Positions 23,013 to 33,883 of a stretch of 64,000 nucleotides of DNA are shown here, one piece after another. The DNA lies in the NCBI GenBank assembly GCA_035048495.1, contig CM068540.1, positions 4,634,829-4,698,828 of the forward strand, given 5' to 3'. The position numbers were made by a program, and so were the translations under genes. The notes under the pieces were generated by a model. The model was given only the letters and a program-made list of their open reading frames with translations, ran no database searches and was not told the origin of the DNA. Within the stretch, counting starts at the first letter, position 1. The number at the start of each line of letters is the position of its first letter. The stretch comes from Euptelea pleiosperma (taxonomy: Eukaryota; Streptophyta; Magnoliopsida; Ranunculales; Eupteleaceae).

Positions 23013-23454
23013 AGAATTACCTGGATGATCAAGTGTCTTTTGTTAGAGGGGAGATGAAGAACCTTTACAGAAGAACTGATGTGATAATAAGGTTGTATTT
23101 TCTCATGTATGTGGCCAATTGGACTGATTGGTTGGAAACATTATCAATTATTAAGAGAAGAATCCGAGCAACTCCCTACGCCAATTGCAAAGATATATTG
23201 CACCAAGACAAGAAAAAATTAAATTAATACAAAGTGTGGTTCGTCTGAAGGTAGTCTCCTTGACTTTTAGTGCATTGCATTTAATAAAGGAAATGGATGT
23301 CCATGAACGTTGATAACGGAAATCCGCCGCGCCAGAAAAGTTCTACTCGTTGCCTGGCTTTATTTCTAGGTCATTTCATCCGCTTCTGTAAAGGATGTTC
23401 AGACCTTATCTCTAGGTGATTGTTAGCTATTTAATTTGAGTCTTTAGATCCACC
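23013..23454. other. upstream flank of the NBS-LRR pseudogene
   Basis: This would be the promoter side of the - strand pseudogene. No coding frame is supported, and no clear TATA box or other element could be assigned. Confidence 0.35.
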
Positions 23455-23645
23455 AAAGGATTGGGCCACACAAAAATTCAAATCATTCCGATATTCGTAG
23501 ACTGGTTTAGAAGTTGAAGAATTATGGACAGTCTATTTCTACCGTTAACTTGAAGACCACGCTTGATGGGGTTAGAAATTTCAGAATGGGCTCATTTTTT
23601 GTAGGGGTGTTCTATATGGCGGTGAGCAAAAAAAATCAGCCATTG
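23455..23645 (-). repeat. family A dispersed repeat, inverted copy
   Basis: The reverse complement matches 7240-7440: ACAAAAATTCAAATCATTCC, then TAGACTGGTTTAGAAGTTGA, then TTAGAAATTTCAGAATGGGC. It is non-coding. Confidence 0.6.
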
Positions 23646-23724
23646 ATTCATCTTGCATGTGGGTATGCCAAAATTGTTGTCCCCCAAAATGGCGTAGAAC
23701 TTTGCTGACAGACGTCTTGATGAT

Positions 23725-23965
23725 GGACCATAGTATGAGACACATGGCAGACTTTTAGAGGTCACTAACTATATAGATGTTCGGTCCATCCCTAGGTGAA
23801 CCAACAACCTGATCAGTGATTTCAAGCCTTTGGATCTTTGCACCCCAAATAATGCTCGATGTAAACGACTCCAATCCAACGCTTAGTGATCACTAATCAA
23901 TGTAATGTTTGGTCCGTAGGTCCACCTAGGATTGGGACAAACAAATGCATTGAAATTATACCATT
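23725..23965. repeat. family B fold-back element
   Basis: It carries GAGACACATGGCAGACTTTT, TAGATGTTCGGTCCATCCCTAG and CAAGCCTTTGGATCTTTGCA, then the inverse arm ending GGTCCACCTAGGATTGGGAC. The outer right arm is missing. Confidence 0.6.
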
Positions 23966-24639
23966 TCCTTTATCTACAAGTAGCATGTTGACTAGTTAGC
24001 ATGTTGACTAGTACATATGAAACATATACCAAAAAGCAAAATGAAAAACGCATGAAAAAACATTATAAAGATAAAAATATTCATGGGTGTAAATGGGTTG
24101 TGCTAGCATTTTTCGGAGGGCTAGGATAAGTTTGATAAAAAAATTCAATAGAAATCAAAAGGCTTTAATCGTCATAATGGAAATCAAAAGGCTTTAATCC
24201 ACCCTTATGTTTTTTTGTTGTGATGATGATTATGATGAGAAGATCTATATGGTGAGGAGATCATCATCACCTTAAATCAGCCATTGATTTATATTCCATG
24301 TGGGTACACATGAGGCTTTAATCTCAACGGACACATATTTTCACACAATTTTGGTGTACCCACATGGAAGATAAATCAATGGCTGATAACCACGACAAGT
24401 TTCCAAACACCCGATTTTAAGCAGCCAAAACTTTAGAACAATAAAAGAATAAATAAAGATTAGATAGGCTACCACAATCTTTAAATAAGAGTTGCATATA
24501 AGCCCAATGATGAGTGAAGAAGATAACTGTCAACCAGAAAAGAAGCAACAAACATGCTTTATACACTTCATCAATGATGGAACAAATCCCTTAGAGAAAA
24601 GGAAATATTAACCAACCATTTAAGTGTGTGGAAAGACCA
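23966..24639. other. intergenic with a small inverted repeat, no gene
   Basis: No coding frame is supported. CAGCCATTGATTTAT near 24280 is echoed in inverted form by ATAAATCAATGGCTG near 24372, with CATGTGGGTACAC and GTACCCACATGG inside, so 24270-24390 can fold as a hairpin. It may be a partial family A relative. Confidence 0.4.
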
Positions 24640-25480
24640 TTGAAATGCACATGGAACATAAATCAGTGGCTGATTTTTGGTGAGGATGATCTCCTCACCA
24701 TATAGATCACCCCTACACTGGGCCATCTCGACACAAGTTGGGGCCTAAGGCGAAAACTCTATATAAAGCCTTTTTATATTTAATATATTAATATATATGG
24801 TATTAATTGAAAAAATTAAACTCTATATAATTGAAAATGTTTATATAGAAACTATTCTTGATAGTCAAACACTACGGAAAAAATTCACATGCAGTTGACT
24901 CTCATGACCCTACATATATCATTTTTTGGACCCAATGAATGTGGATGTTCAGCCCTCCTATTGGTGGATACACACACTAAAAATCAGCTTGATTGATGAT
25001 TTCTAGCCATTGGATTTACAACCCAAGAAACATGCTCAAATCCAATAGCTAGAATCATGTCCTAAAAAGTACTGAAATATATGATTAGAGATAATCAATC
25101 ATGTTGATTTTTGGTTTGTATATCCAATAAACCATGCTGTGAATTTCAGAATGGTTAGAGATAATCAATCAGGCTGCTTAAAATCCATGTGGTTAGTGGG
25201 ACATGGGCTGGGGGCCTTCTCTCACCAAGGGGCCTTAGGCGATTGCCTTAATGGCCTTAAGGTAGAGCTGGCCCTGCCCCTACAAAAAATCAGCCCAGTG
25301 AAATTTCTAACACCTTCAAACGTGGGTTTTCAAGTTAACGGTATAAAATAGATGGTCCATAATTCTTCAACTTGTAAACCATGCTGTGAATTTCAGAATG
25401 ATTTGAATTTTTGTGAGGGTGATCTCCTCACCATAGAGACCATCCTCACCCAAAATCATCCCATTCCAAAACATCTAATT
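24640..25480 (+). repeat. family A repeat split by a hAT element
   Basis: The left part (to 24717) ends GGTGAGGATGATCTCCTCAC and ATATAGATCACCCCTACA. The right part resumes at 25277 with CCCCTACAAAAAATCAGCCC and continues as in the intact copy at 7226. The interruption is the element at 24718-25276. Confidence 0.7.
24718..25276. mobile_element. non-autonomous hAT-like element nested in a family A repeat
   Basis: The ends are CTGGGCCATCTC and GAGCTGGCCCTG, inverted repeats with two mismatches that resemble the CAGGGCC-type termini of plant hAT elements. CCCCTACA occurs on both sides (24710-24717 and 25277-25284), an exact 8-bp target duplication. Family B-like sequence sits inside at about 24905-25150, either a further nested insertion or captured DNA. 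There is no transposase. Confidence 0.8.
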
Positions 25481-25978
25481 TATATATTGGCCCCTGACGA
25501 TTTTTATGTGTGTGAAAATGTGTCCATTGAGTCTGACCCAAAATAAAAAATAAAAACCAGCAATCTTCATCAAAAAAAAACCCAGAAATTATTGACGATC
25601 ACAAAAAAAAACATAGAAATCATCGTAATAATTAAAAAAAAAAAAAAATAGGAATCATCATCATAACCCCAAAAGAAAACCCAGAACTCATCTTCACAAA
25701 AAAAAAATACAAAAATAACCCGAGAAAGGAAGAGAAGACATTGAAAAGAGACGAGAGAGAGAAGAGATTAGGTGAGAACCTTACCTAAAAGCGGCGCACG
25801 GTGGTGATGGACGGCGAGGTGGCTCACGGTAGTGGTGGGTCACCGGTGGTTGGGGAGATGAGATGAAAGAAGCTAGGGTTTGAGAGGAGAGAATGAGGGA
25901 AATCGAATGGGTTTTGTTTGAAGTGAGGGTAAAATAGGTATTATAAAATATTGGTAGGGGTACGATAGACATTTCAAC
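25481..25978. other. intergenic, A-rich, no gene
   Basis: A-rich runs around AAACCCAGAAAT-like units are followed by a GC-richer segment (CACGGTGGTGATGGACGGCG, 25798 on). It could be a 5' UTR-like part of an older DNA transposon, but no protein similarity is visible. Confidence 0.35.
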
Positions 25979-25987
25979 GTCAAAATA

Positions 25988-26633
25988 GGGTAATTTTAGT
26001 CGCACCCCACAAAATGTGAGGGCAGCCGACCTGCTCAGAGCACCCCCACTTAGATTTCAAACTCTGTGAGGGCACCCTTCCCCCATTTCAGCACAAGTGT
26101 AAAGAGTAAAACTTCTTGTCGCAACGGGTTTGAACGAAGCCAGTCACAACCCACAGTAGGAGCCACGTGGTACACTCTTAGTGGACACTGACCGTATGGA
26201 TGTTTGGCCAGTCCCTCGGTGGACCTGCAACCCAAAAATCAGCCTGATTAGTAATTTACAACCTTTGGATCTTTGCACCCAAATAATGCTCAGATTCCTA
26301 CGGTTAAAATCAACCCATGAAAATGACTTCAATCTAACACTTTGAATTTACTAATCAGGCTGATTTTTGGTTTGTAGGTCTACCGAGGGACAGGCCAAAC
26401 ATCCATACGGCCAACGTCCACTAAGAGTGTGCCATGTGACTCTTATTGTGGGTTGTGTGACTGGATTTGGTCACAAGACTCACAACCCGTTGGTAAAACT
26501 TCTGCAGAGAAAACAGTTAGAAAAGAGTGTGCGTAAAAAAATTTCAAAGGGTATTTTTGTAATAAAAAATATGGTTAAAAAACTAAGGGTTTCGGGTGCC
26601 CTCACATTTTGTGGGGTGCGACTAAAATTCCCC
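25988..26633. mobile_element. Mutator-like MITE with very long terminal inverted repeats
   Basis: The left end GGGTAATTTTAGTCGCACCC and right end GGGTGCGACTAAAATTCCCC are inverted repeats, and the pairing extends most of the way to the centre (for example GCCAGTCACAACCC with GGGTTGTGTGACTGG). GTCAAAATA is repeated exactly at 25979-25987 and 26634-26642, a 9-bp duplication as made by Mutator-like transposases. The central half is family B sequence, so the family may be mobilised by MULE enzymes. It is non-coding. Confidence 0.85.
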
Positions 26634-26642
26634 GTCAAAATA

Positions 26643-27407
26643 TCACTTACCGCATTAAGTGGTTTTGCACTTAAACGAAAAAGCAACCCTGTGATGCTTA
26701 AAAAAAGTCCGGTTTTCAAAGAGTTTTAGAAAAAAAGCACTGACTTGTTGTTTTTACCAAACGCAACTTAATCGCGGAAATCACTAGTGTGCCATTCAGA
26801 CTTAAAGGTCTGAAATTAAGGTTTACCAAACACCACTTAAATCATTAGTGTGCCACATGGCTCATAGTGTGGTCCGTCGTTTACTCTACCTAGAGCATGC
26901 AAAGGCGGACACACCATATCATGACAATATTTTAGTGGCCCTATGGGTGTGATAGTTGCATTTGTGACGAAGATTGGCCAACAACTCGGTAGGTGTGGCA
27001 AGTTGCAAATCAAGGTCATCGAAATGAATGATCATAACTAGATTCAATCAAAACAATAGTCAAATATACAAATCAAGGTCATCAAAATGAACTATCATAG
27101 CTAGATTCAACCTTAGGATGTGTAGACTTCTTATATGCTTTGAACCATTCCTTGTATTTTACTTTCAATGTAACTAAGAAGAAACTCCAAATTAATATCC
27201 TGTGCCTTCCATTCTTGTTCCAAGGTTGAAGACAATGGCATTTTCATCCTCTAATAAAAATTTGGTAGTCAACTTGGGTCAAGACTGGTCAAATGGTAGT
27301 GGACGAAGTCATAAGGTATGTCAACTTTTTCAAAATATGTGTCAAAAAGTCTCAAAAAAAAAAATAAATAACACAGAGACAGAGATTGGTGTAAATTATT
27401 ATCAATC
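26643..27407. other. intergenic, no gene
   Basis: No coding frame with family resemblance is present. Short parts (26845-26880, GTGTGCCACATGG) look like family B debris, and CAAATCAAGGTCATC recurs at 27006, 27067 and also 17093, indicating old shared repeat sequence. Confidence 0.4.
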
Positions 27408-27412
27408 AAGAC

Positions 27413-27892
27413 AGTGGGAAAAAAATATCTGATCTAACAGATACAATCTTCGAGGTCAGACGATTCATATCTCGATGATGATCAGACGACTCTGATGCTT
27501 CATGACAGAACTTCTTTCTCCACCGCGAAGAATAGGATGATCTCCAGATGAGATGTGGTCATACATGTTGACAACACTCCGATGCTCAAGTCAGTATAGG
27601 ATGTGTAACAGGGTTCAGAAAAATAGTAAAATGTTTCAGAGTTTAGGCTATCTAGATCTAGAGAGCAAGATCCTTTTCTCAGTTCTGAGTGTCATGTATT
27701 TATACCCCCAGAACTAACGTGACTTATCTTCCACGTATCCACTTGATGTCAATCAGTTATGATCTAGAGAGATTCTGTTATGAAATAGAATCTTCTTGTT
27801 AAATCATAACTTCCCTTATTCGGTTACATCTGAAACGACTGAGATGGCACTCTTCGTGGCAGATATTCGAATAAGGGGACGTCAAAGCTGCA
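27413..27892 (-). repeat. E1 3' LTR, truncated
   Basis: The sequence aligns with the start of the E1 5' LTR as read from 42048 (shared ACAATCTTCGAGGT, TCTCGATGATGATCA, ATAAGGGGACGTC). The match stops at about 27892 (AAGCTGCA), where gag sequence in the opposite orientation begins. The leftmost 480 bp are thus the promoter-distal part of the LTR. Confidence 0.85.
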
Positions 27893-29433
27893 CTTGTTGT
27901 TCTCTTCTACTCTGAGTGATGATGCACTCATTTGGTTTAATCAGATAGCTCCTCGGACTATTTCTGACTTTACCGAATTGAGCACTCTCTTCATCACTCG
28001 CTACTCATGCAACAGATTGCATAAGAATGACGTTGATATATTGTTCAACATACGCTGCGATCAGAATGAGACATTGCGGGATTTTACTAAAAGGTTCCGT
28101 ACTCTTATAACCACAGTGAAAGATTGCGACGATAAACATGCCGTCACAGCCTTTCCAAAGGCATTGCCTACAGGTTTCTGGACTATATATGTCCTTAACT
28201 AAGCATAGGCCGGTGAGTATGGAGGCCTTGTTTCTTCGAGTTGAAAAGTACTCCAAACTTAAAGATGACACACTCCCACGTGGCCAAGGATTGGCCGTAT
28301 CTGTGAATGAAGTGAAGAAGGCGCCAGGTCCCAGCAAAACCTCCAAAGGAAAGCAAAAGGTTGCTACTGAGGTGGTACCAGCGGAGATTCCCGAGAAGAA
28401 ATCAGAGAAGTCGGGAAATTCAGATCAGTATCCCCGTCGAGAGAAGAGGGTATTTACTGCATTGAACAAAATGCATAGTCAGATCTTTGATCTGATTAAG
28501 AATGAGAAGTATCTCTAGTACCCCCGACCAATGAAGCCGGATTTGAAGGCAGACAGAGATAAGACAAAGTTCTATGCCTTCCACCAAGAAGCTGGGCACA
28601 TAACAGATAAATGCTGGACGCTAAGACACAAGATTGAGAATCTAATTAACCAGTGCTACACGAATGGGACAGTAGCTGAAGCCGAGATCCCCAAGAAAGA
28701 CAACAATCACGTTAGACAGCAAGAACGTGGTTTGGTTATAGGTATTATCCACGGGAGAGGACAACAGCTCTCCCGTGGAGAGACAGAAAGAGAAGATAGG
28801 ATCAAAATCAGGAAGGTAGAACACCTGAACGAGATCCTGCATCTCTCAATTGGTCCTAGATTGACAGACCCCGTAGAAATGATGGAAAGCACTGATGTAG
28901 CAATTTTCTTCTCCGACAAAGATTTCGTCGGGGTGGATCATCCGCACTCGAGCGCATTAGTGTTCACATTGCCTGTGGGCAATTATGAAGTAAAGCGTCT
29001 GCTGATAGATCTCGGTAGCTCAACCGAGATTTTATTTGCAGAAGCTTACAAGAGGATGAGTTTAAACCCATCAGATCTAATTCATAGTAATATTCCACTG
29101 GTCGGATTCAATGGTTAGAAGGAGTATGCTCTTGAAAAGATAATTCTGTCAGTCAAGACGGGACCGATCACGTCTATGGTAGAATTTTTTGTTTTGGATA
29201 CTCCATCCCCCTATAATGGCATTTTGGGGAGAGGATGGATACATGAGGTGAAAGGCGTGCCATCCACTTATCATCAGTTGTTCTGTTTCCCTACTGATCA
29301 TGGGATAATGGAACTAAAGGGAGATCGAGTTGTCTCAAAGAAGTGTTATGCAATTGCACTCCGACCTAAGAATGTTCTCGGTCGTGAGGACCCACATGGA
29401 GAGGGAACTTCGACTATGGTTGTTGAACAATAG
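27893..29433 (+). pseudogene. E2 gag-protease, truncated at the start and broken
   Basis: It starts in the capsid-like gag domain (SDDALIWFNQIAPRTISDF), missing about 205 N-terminal residues compared with E3. A CX2H-type knuckle (FYAFHQEAGHITDKCW; the first Cys is replaced by Tyr) and a retropepsin-like segment LIDLGSSTEILF follow, the catalytic triplet being changed from DPG to DLG. There are in-frame stops at about 28516 and 29116 and a frame change near 28200. It ends at TAG 29431-29433, followed by CAATCA, the same readthrough-type context as in E1 and E3. Confidence 0.85.
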
Positions 29434-32400
29434 CAATCAGAGCGCATCCGGCAAATCTAGAGCAGACTGCGCCTAGCCGGGAAAATGAAAATGTTAAGTT
29501 TGAGCCTAGTAGTGTTCCCACGATAAAGGAAACTTAACAGATCAACCTTGAACCGAAGAAGATCCAAAGTATACCTTTATCGGGGCTGGTCTATCCGTAG
29601 AAGAGAAGGTATCCTATATTGATTTTCTGAAATCATACATAGACGTCTTCGCATGGTCATTCAGCGACATCCGAGGTAATATTCCTCCCGACATCTCCTA
29701 TCATCATTTAAAGGTAGATAATAAATATTTACCTATGAAACAACGACCTCGGAGAATTGCTCCCGAAAAGCAAAAGGTTGTACAAGAAGAGATTGATAAA
29801 CTCTTGACGGCCGGGTTCATCCAAGAAGTCAACAATGCTCAATGGTTAGCCAACATAGTGGCTGTACCAAAGAAGAATGGAAGATCAGAGTGTATATCGA
29901 TTTCACCCATTTGAACAAGGCTTGCCCTAAAAATCCATATCCTTTACCAAGAATTGATCAACTTGTCGACGCCACCTCGGGATATGAAATCTTATCCTTC
30001 ATGGATGGATACTTGGGCTATAACCAGATTCCGCTGTATGAGCCAGATCAGGAGATGACGGCCTTCACGACTGACAGAGGTGTATTTTGTTACAAAGTGA
30101 TGCATTTCGGCCTCAAGAACGCAGGAACCACTTACCAGTGTCTCGTCAAAAGAATGTTCCATGACATGATTGGTGTGACAATGGAAGTTTATATAGACGA
30201 CATGATAGTTAAAACTCAAACTCAGGAACTTCATCTGGGAGATCTTGGGAAAACATTTGACCGTCTACGGGAGTATCAAATGAAGCTCAACCCTGCCAAA
30301 TGCATCTTTGGAGTAACCTCGGGGAAGTTTCTAGGTTATCTCATTACAAGACGAGGTATCGAAGCTAATCCCAAGCAGATCAGGGCCTTAACAGAAATGC
30401 ATTCGCCAAAAAATAGGAAGGAGGTCCAGAAGCTAGCCGGGAGAATAGCCGTATTGAATCGCTTCATAGCAAGGTCGTCAGATAGATACAGACCTTTATT
30501 TAAGTTCTTGAAGAAAAATAGAAGGTTTGACTGGATGGAGGAATGTGATGAAGCCTTCTAGAAGCTTAAACATTATCTCTCAACCTCCCATCCTTTCTAA
30601 ACCCGACCAAGGAGAACCATTGGGCCTTTATTTGGCCACAACTGACGAATCTATCAGCGTCGTTCTCTTCTGTGAGCATGACCGAGAAGAGCGGCCTATG
30701 TATTTTGCTAGTAAAACTCTTATAATGGGCCATTTATTTGGCTCAGTACAACATTCAATTCTCACCTAGGACATCTGAGAAGGGACATGCCCTAGCCAGG
30801 TTCTTAGCTGATTTCCCAGTGCAAGACGTGGCAGACACTGGGGGCGAGGACAGAGAAGTCCTTCAACTTCCCGAGATGCCCGAAATGTTGAATCCAAAGA
30901 CGGGATGGAGGTTGTTCACAGATGGATCAGCCAGCGAGAATGGATTAGGAATAGGAGTTGTCCTGGTCACACCCGAGAACACTAGATTAGAGAAATCTGT
31001 TAAACTCGGGTTCGTGGCATCCAATAACGAAGCAGAATATGAAGCAATGATCTCAGGTCTTCAGACAGTATTAGATCTCGGGATAAAGGATATTACCGTA
31101 TATACTGATTTCCAATTGGTAGTCAGTCAATATGCCGGGACATATCTAACCCGAGATGAAAGAATGGCGGCTTATCTTGATATCGTCCAACAGTTGGCGG
31201 GACAGTTCAGCAATGTGGAAGTTCGTCAATTTCCTCGAATAGAGAATCGACATGCTGATGCTTTGGCTTATCTGTCTACTATGTTAGGAAATACTTAGTG
31301 AAGGACCATACTCGTGGATTATCAAGAATTCTCGAGTATCCATATGCCAGTTGAGGTGTACTTAGCTTCGATTGAGAGCAATCCAGAGGCGAGTTTGATG
31401 GATGACTTTTAGAGATTCTTAGAGAATGGAGACCTCTCATCCGGAAGAGATGTTGCTAAGAGAATTCAGAGGCTTGTGAGAAGACATACTATGGTGGGCC
31501 AAGATTTGTATAGAAAATTTGCATCGGGCCCTCTCCTAAAATGCCTTACCCCTAGTGAATCCCAGCAAGTTCTCCAAGAGATACATGCAGGAGAATGCAT
31601 AAATCACTCGGGGGCAAGGACCTTGGCACACAAAGCCATCAGCCAATGATACTTTTGGCCTTATATGCAGAAGGACGCCAAATTGCTTATCAAGAAATGT
31701 GAGAAATGCCAGAAGTATTCTCCATTGATCAAAGTCCCCGCTGAAGAATTACATCATGTGTTCAGTCAATGGCCATTCGCGAAATGGGGATTGGATATAA
31801 TGGGACCATTCCCGACAGCTCTAGGAAACATCAGATTTCTGCTAGTAGCTACCGACTACTTCACAAAGTGGATCGAAGCAGTTTCATTGGTACAGGTACA
31901 GTCCTCACATGTTAAGAATTTCTTGTGGGAGAATATCATCTGTCGATTTGGCATCCCACAAGAGATTGTCACGGACAATGGAACCCAGTTTGACTCCAAT
32001 GAGATCAAAGCTCTGTGCCAGGCTTTGAATATCAAGAAGTGATTATCTGCCCTGAGATACCCCCAAAGCAATGGACTTGCCAAGAGGGCAAATCGAGTCA
32101 TACTCGAAAATTTGAAGAAGAGACTAGATCAGGCAAAGGGAAAATGGGCAGAAGAGTTGCCGGGAGTACTATGGGCTTACCGAACCACCCCGAGAAGGAC
32201 TACGAGAGAATTTTCATTTTCTCTAGCTTATGGGTTAGAAGCAATCATCCCTACAGAAGTTGTTGTCCCGACATCTCGTACTTAGGCTGTCAATTCTGGA
32301 TAAAATGAGGAGATTCTAGCTCGGGATAATGATTTACTTGAAGAACGGCGAAAACAAGCGGTTGTACGACTAGCGAATTATCAGCAAACAATCAAACAAT

Positions 32401-32630
32401 CGTACGATCGTCGTGTCAGATGCAGGACCTTCAAAATTGGAGATTTGGTATTAAGAAAAATATTTGATAATACCAGAGAGCTTGGATGTGGCAAGATAGG
32501 TGCCAATTGGGAAGGACCTTACATTATTGATAGGATTGGGTAGAACGGGACATATTATTTGAAGACCCAAGATGGAAATGTATTCGAAAGGCCATGGAAC
32601 GCATTTAATATGCGCATCTTCTATCAATAA
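29434..32630 (+). pseudogene. E2 pol (RT, two RNase H, integrase), inactivated
   Basis: The RT is recognisable (FTHLNKACPKNPYPLPRIDQ; YIDDMIV). There is a missing base near 29880, a stop at 30559 and a deletion of about 165 bp at 30724 that removes the middle of the first RNase H (ASKTLI joined to sequence normally about 55 residues further on). The second, archaeal-type RNase H (FTDGSASENG, NNEAEYEAMISGL) and integrase (CEKCQKYSPL; GLDIMGPFPTA; IVTDNGTQFD) follow, with stops at about 31298, 31411, 31649 and 32041. Stop codon TAA at 32628-32630 matches E3. Confidence 0.85.
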
Positions 32631-32663
32631 AGACAATTCCAAATTTCTCATACGAGAGGCATC

Positions 32664-33640
32664 ATCGTCAACTCTGAAGACCTAGCCAGGAGCCTTGAAT
32701 TCTTACACATCTTGGCTTTTTGCCTTGATAAGAATCCAAGTATACAAACTGGAAGATCGGGATGATCAAAATATTTTAAGTCATGCGACTAGAATTAACG
32801 AGAATCCCATCAACTTTGAAGACCTAGCCGGGAGCCTTGAATTCTTACACATCTTGGCTTTTTGCCTAGATAAGAATCCAAGTATACAAACTGGAAGGCT
32901 GGGATGATCTAAATATTCTAAGTCATACGACTAGAATAAACGAGAATCCCGTCAACTCTGAAGACCTAGTTCGGGAGCCTTGAATTCTTACACATCTTGG
33001 CTTTTTACCTTGATAAGAATCCAAGTATACAAATCGGAAGGCCGGGATGATCTAAATATTCTAAGTCATACGACTAGCATTAACGAGAATCCCGTCAACT
33101 TTGAAGACCTAGCCGGGAGCCTTGAATTCTTACACATCTTGGCTTTTTGCCTTGATAAGAATCCAAGTATACAAAGCGGAAGGCCGGGATGATCTAAATA
33201 TTCCAAGTCATGTGACTAGAATTAATGAGAATCCCGTCAACTTTGAAGACCTAGCCGGGAGCCTTGAATTCTTACACATCTTGACTTTTTGCCTTGATAA
33301 GAATTCAAGTATACAAACTAGAAGGCCAAGATGATCTAAATATTCTAAGTCATGCGACTAGAATTAACGAGAATCCCATCAATTTTGAAGTCCTAGCCGG
33401 GAGCCTTGAATTCTTACTCATCTTGACTTTTTTGCTTTGGTAAGAATTCAGGTATATAAACCGAAAGGCCGGGATGGCTAAACTTGATTCCCGATAACCC
33501 TATAGACTTAGCCTGGAGTTTTGAATTCTTACACATCTTGACTCAATGCTTTGATAAAAGCTCAAGAACACTAACCAGGAAGACGGGATGATCTAATAAG
33601 ATTCCCGACAAGTCCAGGGAACTTAGCCAAAAATTCTCAA
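32664..33640 (+). repeat. 142-bp tandem repeat array in E2
   Basis: Five to six units follow the pol stop, with GAAGACCTAG-type landmarks at 32676, 32818, 32960, 33103, 33245 and 33387 (spacing 142, 142, 143, 142, 142). A unit contains CCTAGCCGGGAGCCTTGAAT, CATCTTGGCTTTTTGCCTTG, AGGCCGGGATGATCTAAATA and GTCATGCGACTAGAATTAAC. The last units are degenerate. Homologous 93-bp units occupy the same place in E3. Confidence 0.9.
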
Positions 33641-33883
33641 GTTCAGATCAGAATAAATATAAATAGTCATAATTTCGTTAGAAGGATCAGTGGGAATCCC
33701 AACAACTTTGCTGTGAAATAAATTAAAAGCTTTGAGTTCATACTTATTTAGAAAAAAAAAAAACTTTCTAATATATAGGAGGCCCTAAACGGCATCTACC
33801 TAGTTGAGCCCCTTGGGCAGAAGTAAAAACAAAGAAAAAAAAAAAAAGAGATTAGAACATGCCCTGTGGCATTGATTACAATT

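Noticed and set aside
25352..25546. 64-codon frame with Cys residues
   Set aside because: It is a family A repeat read in frame; the same sequence elsewhere carries stops.
32695..33334. Repeated 70-codon frames starting MNSYTSWLF
   Set aside because: They are the 142-bp tandem repeat read in one frame; 142 is not a multiple of three, so no continuous repeat protein exists.
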